Counted from the stretch's first letter, positions 46,651 to 56,358 are shown. The stretch: 64,000 bases of DNA from Camelimonas fluminis (GCF_014656355.1 NZ_BNCG01000009.1:97167-161166), one strand, 5' to 3'. Numbers and translations are program-made. The notes: generated by a model from the letters alone, not told the origin.

Positions 46651-47736
46651 TCAGGCCATGCCCAGCAGGCGCAGCAACGCCAGGCTGATCGCCGTGAGCC
46701 CGAGGATCGACAGCACCGCCGCGGCGACAACCCGCCAGCCCGAGCGGGCGACCATGCGCATGTCGACGCCAAGCCCCAGCGCCGCCATCGACAGCAGGGT
46801 CAGGATGGTGGCCGCCTCGCTGGCTGGCGCGACCAGCGCCTGCGGAACCAGGCCAGCCGAGCGCAGCCCGGCGAGAATCATGAATACGGCGATGAACCAG
46901 GGCAACGCATGCAAGGCGCCGGGCTGACGGCGCTGCGCGTCGCCAACCACCGCCGGCCCTGCCCTTGGCGCGAGCCGCGGCACCGCCAGCGACAGCAGCA
47001 GGCAGATGGGCCCCAGCATCAGCACGCGCACCAGCTTCACCAGCGCCCCCATATGCATCGCCGTGGTTCCAAACGGCGCGGCGGCGGCCAGCACCTGCGG
47101 CACGGCGTAGACGGTCAGCCCGGTGAGCGCGCCATATGCGACCGCGCCCATCCCCAGCCACAGACCGAGCAGCGGCAGTCCGAGCACCACCAGCACGCCC
47201 AGCACCGCCGTGAAGGCAATGGAGGCGGCCACGTCGTTGCTGTCCGCGTCGATGACCGGGGCCACGGCGGCGATGGCCGAATTGCCGCAAATCGAATTGC
47301 CACAGGCGATCAGCAGCGCCATGCGCGTCGGCAGGCGCAGCAGGCGACAGACGCCAAAGCTCAGCCCGATGGCCAGCGCCACCACGGCGGCGACGCCAGC
47401 GATCATCCCCGGCCCGGTCGCCAGCAGGGTTGCGGCGCTCACCGACACGCCAAGCAGCGCGACCCCCAGCTCCAGCAGAAACCGGGCGCTCCACGCCACG
47501 CCGGGCTCCCAGCCCGGCCCCGGATTCCAGACGCTGCGCACGGCGGCGCCAACGAGAATCGCCAGCACCATCGGCTCCAGCCAGGCCTTGCCGAACAGCG
47601 TTCTCTCGCCAGCCTCCAGCGCCAGGGCGACTGAGCCAACCGCGACGCACAGGGCGAAACCAGGCGCAAGCCCCCGCAATCTGGCGAAACCCGTTCTGGC
47701 GAAACCACAGAACAGACGGTTGGTGACGGCGGTCAT
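46651..47736 (-). CDS. yeiH: YeiH family putative sulfate exporter
   Basis: 361 residues from ATG 47736 (AAAGGACATTCC upstream); earlier starts add a non-conserved tail. About ten membrane helices; typical motifs EPMVLAILVGAAVRSVW, LLELGVALLGVSVSAATL, IACGNSICGNSAIAAVAPVI and TGLTVYAVPQVLAAAAPFG. This UPF0324 family has been called a putative sulfate exporter without solid biochemical proof. A LysR regulator is divergent, as with yeiE/yeiH in enterobacteria. Confidence 0.92.
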   Translation of the reverse strand: MTAVTNRLFCGFARTGFARLRGLAPGFALCVAVGSVALALEAGERTLFGKAWLEPMVLAILVGAAVRSVWNPGPGWEPGVAWSARFLLELGVALLGVSVSAATLLATGPGMIAGVAAVVALAIGLSFGVCRLLRLPTRMALLIACGNSICGNSAIAAVAPVIDADSNDVAASIAFTAVLGVLVVLGLPLLGLWLGMGAVAYGALTGLTVYAVPQVLAAAAPFGTTAMHMGALVKLVRVLMLGPICLLLSLAVPRLAPRAGPAVVGDAQRRQPGALHALPWFIAVFMILAGLRSAGLVPQALVAPASEAATILTLLSMAALGLGVDMRMVARSGWRVVAAAVLSILGLTAISLALLRLLGMA

Positions 47737-47852
47737 GGAATGTCCTTTCGCGGCGCATCCTGGACGCCGCGAACCAATCATTCCAACGCATCGTTTTTAT
47801 CGTTATGATCTGTTTTTCAGATTATTCGATGGCCCGGCTCCATGACTGCTCC

Positions 47853-48728
47853 ATGACTCTTGAACAATTGCGCATATTCGTCGCCGTGGCCGAGCGCGAG
47901 CACGTCACCGCCGCCGCGCGGGCCCTGCACGTGTCGCAATCGGCGGCGTCGGCGGCGATCGCCGCGCTGGAGGAGCGCCACGACGTGCGGCTGTTCAACC
48001 GGGTGGGGCGCGGCGTCGAACTGACCGACGCGGGTCGAATTTTTTTGAGGGAGGCGCGGGCCGTGCTGGCGCGCGCCGCGGCGGCGGAACAGGCGCTCGA
48101 TGAGTTGCGCGCGCTGACGCGGGGCAGCCTGCGGCTGGTCGCCAGCCAGACAACCGCCGCCTACTGGCTGCCGGCGATTCTGGCACGCTATCGCGCCGCC
48201 TACCCGCGCATCGCCATCAACCTTGGCATCGGCAACTCCGACCAGGCGGCGAGCCGGGTGCATGATGGCGACGCGGATTTCGGCGTGGTGGAAGGACCCG
48301 TTGACGACCCGGCGCTGGCGGTGTTTCCCATCGGCGCCGACCGGCTGCAACTGGTGGCCGCGACGCCATTCGCTGCGCCGCCCAACGCAGCGTGGCTGGG
48401 CCGGGCGCGCTGGGTGATGCGAGAGCGCGGCTCCGGCACGCGGGCGGCTCTGGAAGACGCGTTGCGCGGCCTTGGCGTCGACCCGGCGGCGCTGGACGTC
48501 GCCCTGGTTCTGCCTTCCAACGAGAGCGTACGCACGGCTGTGGAAGCGGGCGCCGGCGTGACGGCGCTGTCGTCGCTCGTTGTCGGGCCGTCGCTGGCGG
48601 CCGGCGCGCTTCACGCGGCGCCGACCGATTTCGGGGCGCGGCTGTTTTACGGCCTGCGCCACAAGGAGCGCTATCGCAGCCGCGCCGCCGACGCGCTGGT
48701 CGAACTGATTGGCCCCTGGAAAGGGTGA
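47853..48728 (+). CDS. LysR family regulator (YeiE-like), divergent to yeiH
   Basis: 291 residues from ATG 47853; MTLEQLRIFVAVAEREHVTAAARALHVSQSAASAAI is a LysR winged helix (1-60). Effector domain from about 90 (GSLRLVASQTTAAYWLPAILARYRAAYPRIAI), resembling CysB/Cbl/YeiE-type proteins. Divergent position to the exporter strongly suggests control of it, possibly in response to sulfite or a similar anion as known for YeiE; that ligand is not shown here. The gap is 116 bp. Confidence 0.9.
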   Translation: MTLEQLRIFVAVAEREHVTAAARALHVSQSAASAAIAALEERHDVRLFNRVGRGVELTDAGRIFLREARAVLARAAAAEQALDELRALTRGSLRLVASQTTAAYWLPAILARYRAAYPRIAINLGIGNSDQAASRVHDGDADFGVVEGPVDDPALAVFPIGADRLQLVAATPFAAPPNAAWLGRARWVMRERGSGTRAALEDALRGLGVDPAALDVALVLPSNESVRTAVEAGAGVTALSSLVVGPSLAAGALHAAPTDFGARLFYGLRHKERYRSRAADALVELIGPWKG

Positions 48729-48741
48729 GCGTTTTCTGGTC

Positions 48742-48954
48742 TTACGGCCGGTCGCTGGCTTGCGCCTCCGCCGGATAGCCGGCGTCAGCGAGCGCGCGCA
48801 ACACCGGGGCGACGGCGGCGTCGCCGGTAACGCGCGCGATGCGGGCCGGCAGATCGACGTCAACCTGCGCGCCAGCGGCGACAGACTGCACGGCTTTGGT
48901 GACCGTGGCGGCGCAATGACCGCAGCTCATGTCGGGAATATGCAGAACCAGCAT
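48742..48954 (-). CDS. Copper chaperone, heavy-metal-associated domain protein
   Basis: 70 residues. Single HMA domain with MSCGHC (Cys11, Cys14) in LHIPDMSCGHCAATVTKAVQ. CopZ-type proteins carry Cu(I) to CopA or CueR. A CueR-type promoter sits immediately upstream on the minus strand (48993-49017), and the copA gene is divergent. Convergent with the upstream LysR gene; only 13 bp between the stop codons. Confidence 0.93.
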   Translation of the reverse strand: MLVLHIPDMSCGHCAATVTKAVQSVAAGAQVDVDLPARIARVTGDAAVAPVLRALADAGYPAEAQASDRP

Positions 48955-48992
48955 GGTGATCTCCTGAAACCGGATTGGCTGACGTCACTCAA

Positions 48993-49017
48993 CCCCTTCC
49001 AGCAGATGGAAGGTCAA
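48993..49017 (-). promoter_or_regulatory. CueR-type promoter of the copper chaperone gene
   Basis: On the minus strand TTGACCTTCC-ATCTGCT-GGAAGGGG: a -35 TTGACC overlapping the CCTTCC...GGAAGG dyad, with the long (19-bp class) spacer typical of MerR-family promoters. It lies about 40 bp upstream of the ATG. Confidence 0.85.
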
Positions 49018-49068
49018 GCATAATTTTCCGGGGCGGCGTCGGGGGCTGAAAAAGCGCATGACGGCCTG

Positions 49069-49100
49069 TTGACCTTCCAGTTGCAGGAAGCCCCTACCAT
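49069..49100 (+). promoter_or_regulatory. CueR-type promoter of copA
   Basis: TTGACCTTCCAGTTGCAGGA followed by AGCCCCTACCAT: -35 TTGACC, dyad CTTCC...GGAAG and a -10-like CTACCAT after a 19- to 20-base spacer. It is about 190 bp upstream of the copA start. Confidence 0.8.
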
Positions 49101-49290
49101 ATCCACACCGGGCGACGCGCTTGCGGAGAAAGGGGAAATTTCCTTTGTTCCTCAGGTATCGACGCCCCGTCGCAGAATCCGGCCAGCCAGCGCCGGGTTT
49201 GTCCGGATATGATGAATTGGGGCGCTTCCCACCCACGGCGCGTTGTCCGGGCGGGAGATGCCTTCACGACAGGCCAGAGGAGGCCACGTG

Positions 49291-51762
49291 ATGAACGCCA
49301 TTACCGAAGCCGGCGCCTTCCAGCGGCGCTTCCCTGTGACGGGCATGACCTGCGCGTCATGCGTGCGTCGCGTCGAAAGCGCCATCAAGGCGGCGCCTGG
49401 GGTGATCAGCGCATCGGTCAATCTGGCGACGGAGAGCGCCGACGTCGCCCTGTCCAGGGGCGCGGATCCGGCCCCGGTGATCGCCGCCATCCAGCGGGCG
49501 GGTTACGATGTGCCGGCCGAAACCATCCAGATCGATATCGACGGCATGACCTGCGCTTCCTGCGTCGCCAGGGTCGAAAAGGCCATCGCGGCCACGCCCG
49601 GCGTGGTCTCGGCGGCGGTCAACCTGGCGACCGGGCGCGCGACTGTCGAGGCCAGCGCCGGGGCGGTGGACCGCGCCGCGCTGGCTGAAGCGGTTCGCAA
49701 AGCCGGCTATGAACCACGCGAGGTCGCTGCGTCCGGCGCCGCCGACAGCGCCAGCCGTGAAGCGGCCCGCGCCACGGAAATGGGTCGGTTGCGCCGCGAT
49801 CTCATCATCGCCGCCGCGCTCACCATTCCAGTGTTCGCGATCGAAATGGGCGGACACGTCATCCCGGCCCTGCACCACTGGCTGGCGGCCAGTTTCGGGC
49901 AGCAGAACCTGCATGTCGTCAGCTTCGTGCTGACAACGCTGGCGCTGTTCGGGCCGGGCCGGCGCTTCTTCAGCAAGGGCGTTCCCGCGCTGCTGCGCCT
50001 GGCGCCGGACATGAACTCGCTGGTGGCGCTTGGCGCGACGGCCGCCTGGGGTTACTCGACCGTCGCCACCTTCCTGCCGCAGGCGCTGCCGGAAGGCGCG
50101 GCCCACATGTACTTCGAGGCGGCGGCGGTGATCGTCACGCTGATCCTGCTCGGCCGCTTCCTGGAGGCGCGGGCCAAGGGGCGGACCAGCGACGCCATCC
50201 GCCATCTGATGAACCTGCAGCCGCAGGTGGCTCACGTGCAGCGCGACGGCGTCTTCGTTGAAACCCCTCTGGAGGCGGTGGCGACTGGCGACGTGCTGCA
50301 GGTGCGGCCAGGCGACCGCATTCCGGTGGACGGCGTGGTGCTCTCGGGCGCCTCCCATGTGGACGAGTCGATGATTTCGGGCGAGCCGGCGCCGGTGGCC
50401 AAAACCGGAGGCTCCGAGGTGATTGGCGGAACTATCAACCAGGCCGGCGCCTTCACCTTCCGGGCGGAACGGGTTGGCGCCGATACGGTGCTGGCGCAGA
50501 TCATCCGCATGGTCGAGACGGCGCAGGGCGCCAAGTTGCCGATCCAGGGGCTGGTCGACCGCATCACCATGTGGTTCGTGCCGGCGGTGATGGCCATCGC
50601 CGCCCTCACCTTCGGCGTCTGGCTGATCTTCGGACCGCAGCCGGCGCTGAGCTTTGCCCTGGTCAATGCGGTGGCGGTGCTGATCATCGCCTGCCCCTGC
50701 GCCATGGGCCTCGCCACCCCCACCTCGATCATGGTGGGCACCGGCCGGGCCGCGGAGCTTGGCGTGCTGTTCCGCAACGGCGAGGCGCTGCAATCACTGG
50801 GTGACGCAAGGGTCATCGCCCTGGACAAGACCGGCACGCTGACCGTGGGCAAGCCGGCCCTGACGGATCTGGACGTCGCCCCGGGCTTTGACAGCGCCGA
50901 TGTGCTGGCCCTGGTTGCGGCGGTGGAAACCCAGTCCGAGCATCCGGTGGCGACGGCGATCGTGACGGCGGCGCGCGAACAGGGCCTGACGCTGGCGCAG
51001 GTCAGCGACTTCTCCACCGAGGTTGGCATGGGCGTGAAGGCGCGCGTCGGCGGGCGCGATGTCACCGTCGGCGCGGCGCGCTACATGACGCAACTGGGCG
51101 TGGACGTCGCGACGCTGGAAGCGGACGCGGCGCGCCTCGGCGCCGAAGCGAAGACGCCGCTCTACGCCGCCATCGACGGCCGGCTGGCGGCCATCATCGC
51201 CGTCGCCGACCCGGTGCGGCCCACCACCCCGCGCGCCATCCAGGCGATGCACGCCCTCGGGCTGAAGGTGGCGATGATCACCGGCGACAACCGGCGCACG
51301 GCGGAAGCCATCGCCGCGCAACTGGGCATCGACGATGTGGTGGCGGAGGTGCTGCCGGACGGCAAGGTGGCGGCGCTCAATCGCCTGCGCGCGTCATATG
51401 GCGCGGTCGCCTTCGTCGGCGACGGCATCAATGACGCGCCGGCCCTCGCTGAGGCCGAGGTCGGTGTCGCCATCGGCACGGGTTCGGACGTGGCCATCGA
51501 GAGCGCTGACGTGGCGTTGATGTCCGGCGATCTCACCGGCGTCACCAACGCCATCGCCCTGTCGCGCGCGACGATGCGCAATATCCGCCAGAACCTGTTC
51601 TGGGCCTTTGGCTACAACGCGGCGCTGATCCCGGTGGCGGCGGGCGTGCTGTATCCGGCGACAGGCCTGCTGCTGTCGCCAATGCTGGGCGCCGGAGCCA
51701 TGGCGCTCTCCAGCGTGTTCGTGCTGGGCAACGCCCTGCGCCTGCGCAAGTTCAGGCCCTGA
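49291..51762 (+). CDS. copA: Copper-translocating P1B-type ATPase with two HMA domains
   Basis: 823 residues from ATG 49291 (a GTG at 49288 is in frame) with GAGGAGG upstream. Exports Cu(I). Two N-terminal HMA domains, GMTCASC at Cys21/24 and Cys88/91; eight membrane helices; CPC (Cys468-Pro-Cys470) in [15 protein letters not shown]; phosphorylated Asp512 in [23 protein letters not shown]. This makes it PIB-1 type. A CueR-type promoter precedes it and cueR follows 247 bp downstream. Confidence 0.97.
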   Translation: MNAITEAGAFQRRFPVTGMTCASCVRRVESAIKAAPGVISASVNLATESADVALSRGADPAPVIAAIQRAGYDVPAETIQIDIDGMTCASCVARVEKAIAATPGVVSAAVNLATGRATVEASAGAVDRAALAEAVRKAGYEPREVAASGAADSASREAARATEMGRLRRDLIIAAALTIPVFAIEMGGHVIPALHHWLAASFGQQNLHVVSFVLTTLALFGPGRRFFSKGVPALLRLAPDMNSLVALGATAAWGYSTVATFLPQALPEGAAHMYFEAAAVIVTLILLGRFLEARAKGRTSDAIRHLMNLQPQVAHVQRDGVFVETPLEAVATGDVLQVRPGDRIPVDGVVLSGASHVDESMISGEPAPVAKTGGSEVIGGTINQAGAFTFRAERVGADTVLAQIIRMVETAQGAKLPIQGLVDRITMWFVPAVMAIAALTFGVWLIFGPQPALSFALVNAVAVLIIACPCAMGLATPTSIMVGTGRAAELGVLFRNGEALQSLGDARVIALDKTGTLTVGKPALTDLDVAPGFDSADVLALVAAVETQSEHPVATAIVTAAREQGLTLAQVSDFSTEVGMGVKARVGGRDVTVGAARYMTQLGVDVATLEADAARLGAEAKTPLYAAIDGRLAAIIAVADPVRPTTPRAIQAMHALGLKVAMITGDNRRTAEAIAAQLGIDDVVAEVLPDGKVAALNRLRASYGAVAFVGDGINDAPALAEAEVGVAIGTGSDVAIESADVALMSGDLTGVTNAIALSRATMRNIRQNLFWAFGYNAALIPVAAGVLYPATGLLLSPMLGAGAMALSSVFVLGNALRLRKFRP

Positions 51763-51924
51763 GTGCAAAGCGCCTGCAAGCGCGGACTTCACCAGAACCC
51801 GATGGGTCAGATCCATCGGGTTTGGCATGCCCCCGGCTGAAAATGCGGCCAGCCAAAGAAGCGCCGCGCGTCCAGCGCAGCAGAGTGCCCGGGGAGCGTT
51901 CTGGCGGCGCGCGCGTCGCCAGGC

Positions 51925-51955
51925 TTGATCTTCCAGTTCCGGGAACCTTATATCA
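51925..51955 (+). promoter_or_regulatory. CueR-type promoter of cueR
   Basis: TTGATC-19-base spacer containing TTCCAGTTCCGGGAA, then ATATC. The dyad TTCCAG..CGGGAA and long spacer resemble the copA site, suggesting autoregulation. Confidence 0.7.
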
Positions 51956-52009
51956 ACAGCGGTTCCGGCGCGTTTCGCCGCCGCGCCAACTTGATTGCAG
52001 GAGGCCACC

Positions 52010-52420
52010 ATGAACATTGGCGCCGCATCGCAACAGTCCGGCCTTCCCGCCAAGACCATCCGTTACTACGAGGACATTGGCCTGCTGACGCCGGACCGGG
52101 CCGGCAATGGTTATCGCGACTATTCCGCCAGCGACGTCCATCGCCTGCGTTTTCTCCAGCGGTCGCGGAGCCTCGGATTTTCCGTAGAAGAATGCCGGCA
52201 GTTGCTGTCCCTTTATGGCGATCACAGCCGGGAAAGCGCCGACGTCCGGGCCATCGCCAAAAGCAAGCTGGCGGAAGTCGAACGCAAACTCACCGAACTG
52301 GCGGAACTGCGCGACGCCCTGCGGCATCTGGTGCGCAACTGCCACGGCGACAACCGGCCCGAGTGTCCGATTCTCGATAGTCTCGCCGGCCGTGGGGGCG
52401 CGCGCCAGGCCAGGATCTGA
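52010..52420 (+). CDS. cueR: Copper-responsive MerR-family regulator CueR
   Basis: 136 residues from ATG 52010 with AGGAGGCCACC upstream (nearly the same as before copA). Helix-turn-helix MNIGAASQQSGLPAKTIRYYEDIGLLTPDR, then a dimerisation helix and the metal loop NCHGDNRPEC (Cys-7-Cys), as in CueR. No extra cysteine at the position used by Zn- or Hg-sensing relatives was noted. It should control the three CueR-type promoters in this island. Confidence 0.95.
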   Translation: MNIGAASQQSGLPAKTIRYYEDIGLLTPDRAGNGYRDYSASDVHRLRFLQRSRSLGFSVEECRQLLSLYGDHSRESADVRAIAKSKLAEVERKLTELAELRDALRHLVRNCHGDNRPECPILDSLAGRGGARQARI

Positions 52421-52541
52421 CCTGCGCGCCCGTCGCTGGACGACGCGCCGGTTGTGCTGTTGATTGATACGCAAACAGCATGGAAAACCGTTCAAAAGAT
52501 GCGGTGGAGCACTGAGCGGCATTTTCCTGAATAGAGACACG

Positions 52542-54401
52542 ATGGAAGACGCAACAGAACCGCCCCAATCCATGTCCGACCGCGTCCGGATGCTCGACTG
52601 GTCCCGGTCTCCGGCGGGCCCGCCGGAGACATGGCCGGCGGACCTGCGCAGCATCTGGCGGACGGTGTTGCGGTCAACGACGCCCATGGCGCTGCTGATC
52701 GGGCGCAGGGGCGCGTTTGTCTACAATGAGGCGGTGCGGGCGCTGATCGGCGAGGCGTACGATCATCTGCTGGGCCAGCCAATTGTCGATGTGTTCGACG
52801 GCTCCGACGACTTTTACCTGCCCTTGCTGGACAGGGTGTTTGAGGGGAAGTCCGCGGGTTTTCGCGACCTGCCGTTCCGTCTGTTTCGCAATGGCGTTTG
52901 GGAAACCGGGTGGTTTGACCTCGACTACACCCCTGTGGTCGATGACAACGGCGTCATTCTTGGCGCGCTGGTCATTGGCGATGAAACCACCGGACGGGTG
53001 CAGAGTTACCAGGACCTGTTGCGCGCTCGCGACAAGCTCGACCATGCGCTGGACGCCAGCGGCATCGTCGGCGCCTGGAGCATCGATTTCACCACCGGCA
53101 CGACGCAGACGGACGACCGGGTGGCCCGGCTGCTCGGCGTGGCGCCGGACGTCGCCCATGACGGAGCCGCCTCGGAGCTGTTTCTTGCCGGGGTTTACCC
53201 CGACGACCTGCCGCAGGTGCAGGCGGCGCTGGAACAGGCGCGGACCACCGGCGTCTACATGTGCCAGCATCGCGTCTGCGGCGTTGACGGCGTGCGCTGG
53301 GTGGTCGCATCGGGTCGCACGACACAGCTTCCTGGCGGCGACGCCGGCTCGCTCAGCGGCGTGGTCATCGACGTCACCAGCCAGGTGGAAACCGCCGTCG
53401 CGCTTGCCGAAAGCGAACTGCGCTTCCGCACCTACACGGAAGCGCTGCCGCACATCGTCTTCAGTTGCAACACGGACGGGCGCACGACCTATCTGAACAG
53501 TCGCTGGTATGAATTCAGCGGCCAGTCCGAGGCGACGTCGGCGACGGCCGACTGGCTGACCTGCGTTCATCCCGATGATCAGACCGCCCTGCTGGCGGAG
53601 TGGCGCAACGCCCTGGCCAATGGCGAGCCGTGCCATTGCGTCGCCCGCCATCGCCACAGGTCCGGCGAATACCGCTGGATCCAGGCCGCCGTGCTCCCTA
53701 TCCGCGATCAGGCGGGCGCCATCGCCAACTGGATTGGCACGCTGACCGACGTTCATGAGGCGCGCCTGCTGGAAGCCGAGCGGGAAACGGTTTCTCACGA
53801 ACTGGAGCACCGGATCCGCAACCTGTTCGCCCTGGTTCAGGGACTGATCAGCATCACCGCCCGCGAAGACCACACCCTTCAGTCCTTCACGGAGCAGTTG
53901 CGCAGCCGGCTGACCGCCCTGCACCATGCCCACGGGCTGGTGCGCGATGGCGCCATCGTCTCCGGCGCCAATTCCGGCTCGTTGCTGTGGCTGGTCCGGG
54001 AGTTGCTGGAGCCTTATGACGCTGGACGAAAACGCGCCGCCGTCAGCGGCGACGACGCGAAAGTTCCCGCCAGGGCGATCACCTGGCTGGCGCTGATCTT
54101 TCATGAGCTGGCGACCAACGCGGCGAAATACGGCGCCTTCAGCACCGCCGCCGGCATGGTCACGGTGACGTCAGAACGCGCCGGCGACGCCCTGCAGATC
54201 ACCTGGAAAGAAACAGGCGCCGCCCATGACGCCGCGCCGGTCGCCACCGCGCGCCACGGCTTCGGCTCGCGTCTTCTCAGCATGATCGTGGAAGGCAACC
54301 TGCGCGGCGCCGTGAAACGTTCGGTTGAACCGGACGGATTGAAAATAATCCTGGAGCTGCCCGCCAGCGTGTTTAACTGGGAAGCCTCCGACCGGGGCTG
54401 A
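52542..54401 (+). CDS. PAS-domain HWE-type sensor histidine kinase
   Basis: 619 residues from ATG 52542 (alternatives at 52464 or 52572). No membrane segment seen, so probably cytoplasmic. PAS/PAC modules at about 55-165, 170-285 and 295-405; then the HWE kinase domain with the phospho-accepting His423 in HELEHRIRNLFALVQG, the N-box FHELATNAAKYGAFS and the WKETG (W-x-E) motif. C-terminal G-rich box HGFGSRLL. No receiver gene next to it, so an orphan kinase; HWE kinases often feed general stress response or light signalling. The signal is unknown. Confidence 0.9.
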   Translation: MEDATEPPQSMSDRVRMLDWSRSPAGPPETWPADLRSIWRTVLRSTTPMALLIGRRGAFVYNEAVRALIGEAYDHLLGQPIVDVFDGSDDFYLPLLDRVFEGKSAGFRDLPFRLFRNGVWETGWFDLDYTPVVDDNGVILGALVIGDETTGRVQSYQDLLRARDKLDHALDASGIVGAWSIDFTTGTTQTDDRVARLLGVAPDVAHDGAASELFLAGVYPDDLPQVQAALEQARTTGVYMCQHRVCGVDGVRWVVASGRTTQLPGGDAGSLSGVVIDVTSQVETAVALAESELRFRTYTEALPHIVFSCNTDGRTTYLNSRWYEFSGQSEATSATADWLTCVHPDDQTALLAEWRNALANGEPCHCVARHRHRSGEYRWIQAAVLPIRDQAGAIANWIGTLTDVHEARLLEAERETVSHELEHRIRNLFALVQGLISITAREDHTLQSFTEQLRSRLTALHHAHGLVRDGAIVSGANSGSLLWLVRELLEPYDAGRKRAAVSGDDAKVPARAITWLALIFHELATNAAKYGAFSTAAGMVTVTSERAGDALQITWKETGAAHDAAPVATARHGFGSRLLSMIVEGNLRGAVKRSVEPDGLKIILELPASVFNWEASDRG

Positions 54402-54430
54402 CGGCGCGACCGCGGTCGCCGTTGGCGCGG

Positions 54431-54787
54431 TCAGCGCCCGTTACAGGCGCCGATAACCCGCCGGACTTCCAGGGCGTCCTTCATCCAGCGCCCTTCGACG
54501 CGCAGGCAACCGCGCGCCCGCCAGGCGGCCCTGATCTGCTGCGTCGCCGCCTCCGGCCCCCGCAATGGCGGCGCCCCATCCCCCGCCCACAACGGCCAGC
54601 CGCGCCGCTCGCCCGGCAGCGATGTTTCCGCAACCACGCCCCAGGATGGGCAAGGCGCCCGCACGCACATGATCCCGGTGCGGCCAACACGGAATATGCG
54701 CATGGACGCGTCGGGTGTCTGGGCAACCGCCGGCGCGGCGCCGCCAGCGGCCAGCAGAAGCGCCATGCAGACCGCCCGCCGGAGCAT
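54431..54787 (-). CDS. Small secreted protein of unknown function
   Basis: 118 residues from ATG 54787. Signal peptide MLRRAVCMALLLAAGGAAPAVAQ with a cleavage site after AVAQ. Mature part about 95 residues with four cysteines (GIMCVRAPCPSW, RGCLRVEG, GACNGR), which could make two disulfides in the periplasm. Convergent with the histidine kinase gene (30 bp between stops). The region just upstream, to 54916, is open but lies in a degenerate repeat and is unlikely to be part of it. I do not recognise the family. Confidence 0.65.
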   Translation of the reverse strand: MLRRAVCMALLLAAGGAAPAVAQTPDASMRIFRVGRTGIMCVRAPCPSWGVVAETSLPGERRGWPLWAGDGAPPLRGPEAATQQIRAAWRARGCLRVEGRWMKDALEVRRVIGACNGR

Positions 54788-55037
54788 TCCCGAGAAAAAT
54801 GTGACCCGCGCATCGCGAAGACAATGTCTCCTGTTCAGGCGATGCAGCATTCTCCGTGAGCTGGCCCCACCGAAAACACGCCGGGTGACGCCGGCTGTCG
54901 CAACGCGCGGCTTCATGGGCGTTCCTCCGTTTCAACCTGCGGACGCTGGCGCGTTCCCGGCAAAAGCGATGGGGCGCATCCAGCGAACCCAATTGCCCTG
55001 GACGCATTCCGGCCAGCGCCCGCCTCCGGCCGGCGCC

Positions 55038-55715
55038 TCAGAGAGCGCCGCGAAATGTCAGATTGTAGCGTAGCCCGCCGGTTAACGGGTGCTCGCCGTC
55101 CTTCAGCCGCAGCACGCCATGGTAGTACAGCCGCGACGGACCGCCCCAGACCACCACGTCGCCGTGGCGCAGTTCGTATTTCTTCACCGGGTCGCTGCGG
55201 TTCGCGCCGCCAAACTGGAACATGCAGGGCAGCCCCAGCGACACCGAAACGATCGGCCGCGAAAAGTCCTGCTCGTCCTTGTCCTGATGCAGCGACATGC
55301 GCGCGCCAGGGGCGTAGCGGTTGATGAGACAGGCGTCAGGCGCGAAATCCGGAAAACCGGCTTCGGCGGCGCTGGCCCGGGCAAGTGCGACGAACGCCCC
55401 GGGCATGGGCGGCCATGGCGCGCCGCTGGCCGGATCGCAACGCTCATAGCGATAGCCGCGCCGGTCGGTGACCCAGCCGGCCTCGCCGCAACTGGTCATG
55501 GCCACGGACATCTCGAAGCCGCCCGGGGTGTGCATGTGACGGAAGGGCGCGGCGGCGGCGACCGCGGCAATCCCGGCCAGCAGGTCACGGTCACTGGCCA
55601 GGGCGCGGCCACGCAACAACACGGCGCCAGGAGCCATGTGCTCAGGAGCCAAGTTTTCTGGAGCCAGGCGTTCCCTTGACTGGCCGGCTGCGACGCCGGC
55701 GAAATCGAACAGGTC
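55038..55715 (-). CDS. alkB: Alpha-ketoglutarate-dependent dioxygenase AlkB
   Basis: 225 residues from ATG 55715 with GGAGGCGAC upstream. Repairs methylated bases in DNA or RNA by oxidative demethylation using Fe(II) and 2-oxoglutarate. Iron ligands in LHQDKDE (HxD), third His in LYYHGVLRLK, and the Arg-bearing GLRYNLTFR at the end; substrate part YAPGARMSLHQD. The N-terminal residues 17-31 consist of three short repeats (RLAPE, NLAPE, HMAPG), matching three 15-bp DNA units (55629-55673). Confidence 0.95.
   Translation of the reverse strand, partial: DLFDFAGVAAGQSRERLAPENLAPEHMAPGAVLLRGRALASDRDLLAGIAAVAAAAPFRHMHTPGGFEMSVAMTSCGEAGWVTDRRGYRYERCDPASGAPWPPMPGAFVALARASAAEAGFPDFAPDACLINRYAPGARMSLHQDKDEQDFSRPIVSVSLGLPCMFQFGGANRSDPVKKYELRHGDVVVWGGPSRLYYHGVLRLKDGEHPLTGGLRYNLTFRGAL
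55629..55673. repeat. Three 15-bp tandem units inside alkB
   Basis: AGGAGCCATGTGCTC, AGGAGCCAAGTTTTC and TGGAGCCAGGCGTTC in tandem; in frame, they encode the LAPE-like repeat at the AlkB N-terminus. Confidence 0.8.
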
Positions 55716-55761
55716 CATGTTGTCGCCTCCATCGCCCATGGCGCGCCGTTACGCCATGCGC

Positions 55762-56358
55762 TCAGGTTTTTGCGCCTGCGCCGTCATCCGCCGCCGCCGT
55801 TTTTGTGCCTGCGCCGTCATGCGCCGCCGCCGTGGCGGCGATGTCCCTGAATATGGCGTCCCATTCGGCGTCGTCCATGTCGACGAGGCCGAAACTGCGC
55901 AACAGGAACACGCCTTCCGTCGCCAGAAAAGCGAGGCGCAGCGCCCCCGCGTCAACGCCGGAGGCCGCGATCTCACGCAACCGCGCCGTGTACCAGGTGC
56001 GGGCCTCGGCGCGCTGGCCCGCGCTCATCGACAAGGCGGCGAGCATCACCGCGGCGCGGTCGGCCGAGGCGAGCCCCGACTGCGCCGTCGCCGCCACGTG
56101 CGCCCGCACCTGGCCGGCGACGGTGCCGTCGTTTTCCGGCATGGCGGCGACCTCACCGTCGAATTCCGCCTCCCAGCGGTCGATCATGGCGCGGATCATG
56201 GCGTCGCGCGAGCCAAAGCAGTACTGGACGCCGCCTTTGCTGATTCCGCCAGCGCGGGCAACGGCTTCGATTGTCAAACTGTTGATACCTTTCTCGCGTA
56301 TCACAGCTTCCGCAGCGTCCAGAACCGCGTTCCTGTCAATTGTCTGCCTGCGTCCCAT
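55762..56358 (-). CDS. TetR family repressor, divergent to MFS exporter
   Basis: 198 residues from ATG 56358. N-terminal HTH MGRRQTIDRNAVLDAAEAVIREKGINSLTIEAVARAGGISKGGVQYCFGSRDAM; C-terminal domain resembles TetR_C33-type repressors of DHA2 pumps (SmvR-like). The last ~22 residues are a repeat, DGAGTKTAAADDGAGAKT, encoded by two 33-bp tandem units. Divergent from the MFS gene with a perfect palindrome between (56599-56616), so it probably represses that exporter and itself. Confidence 0.9.
   Translation of the reverse strand: MGRRQTIDRNAVLDAAEAVIREKGINSLTIEAVARAGGISKGGVQYCFGSRDAMIRAMIDRWEAEFDGEVAAMPENDGTVAGQVRAHVAATAQSGLASADRAAVMLAALSMSAGQRAEARTWYTARLREIAASGVDAGALRLAFLATEGVFLLRSFGLVDMDDAEWDAIFRDIAATAAAHDGAGTKTAAADDGAGAKT
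55767..55832. repeat. Two 33-bp tandem units at the 3' end of the TetR gene
   Basis: TTTTTGCGCCTGCGCCGTCA... and TTTTTGTGCCTGCGCCGTCA..., 33 bp each with two mismatches. They encode the repeated C-terminal tail in frame. Confidence 0.85.

Larger units (their letters stand above)
48955..49290. promoter_or_regulatory. Divergent copper promoter region
   Basis: 336 bp between copZ-like and copA genes; contains two CueR-type promoters pointing outward (below) and no gene. Confidence 0.75.
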
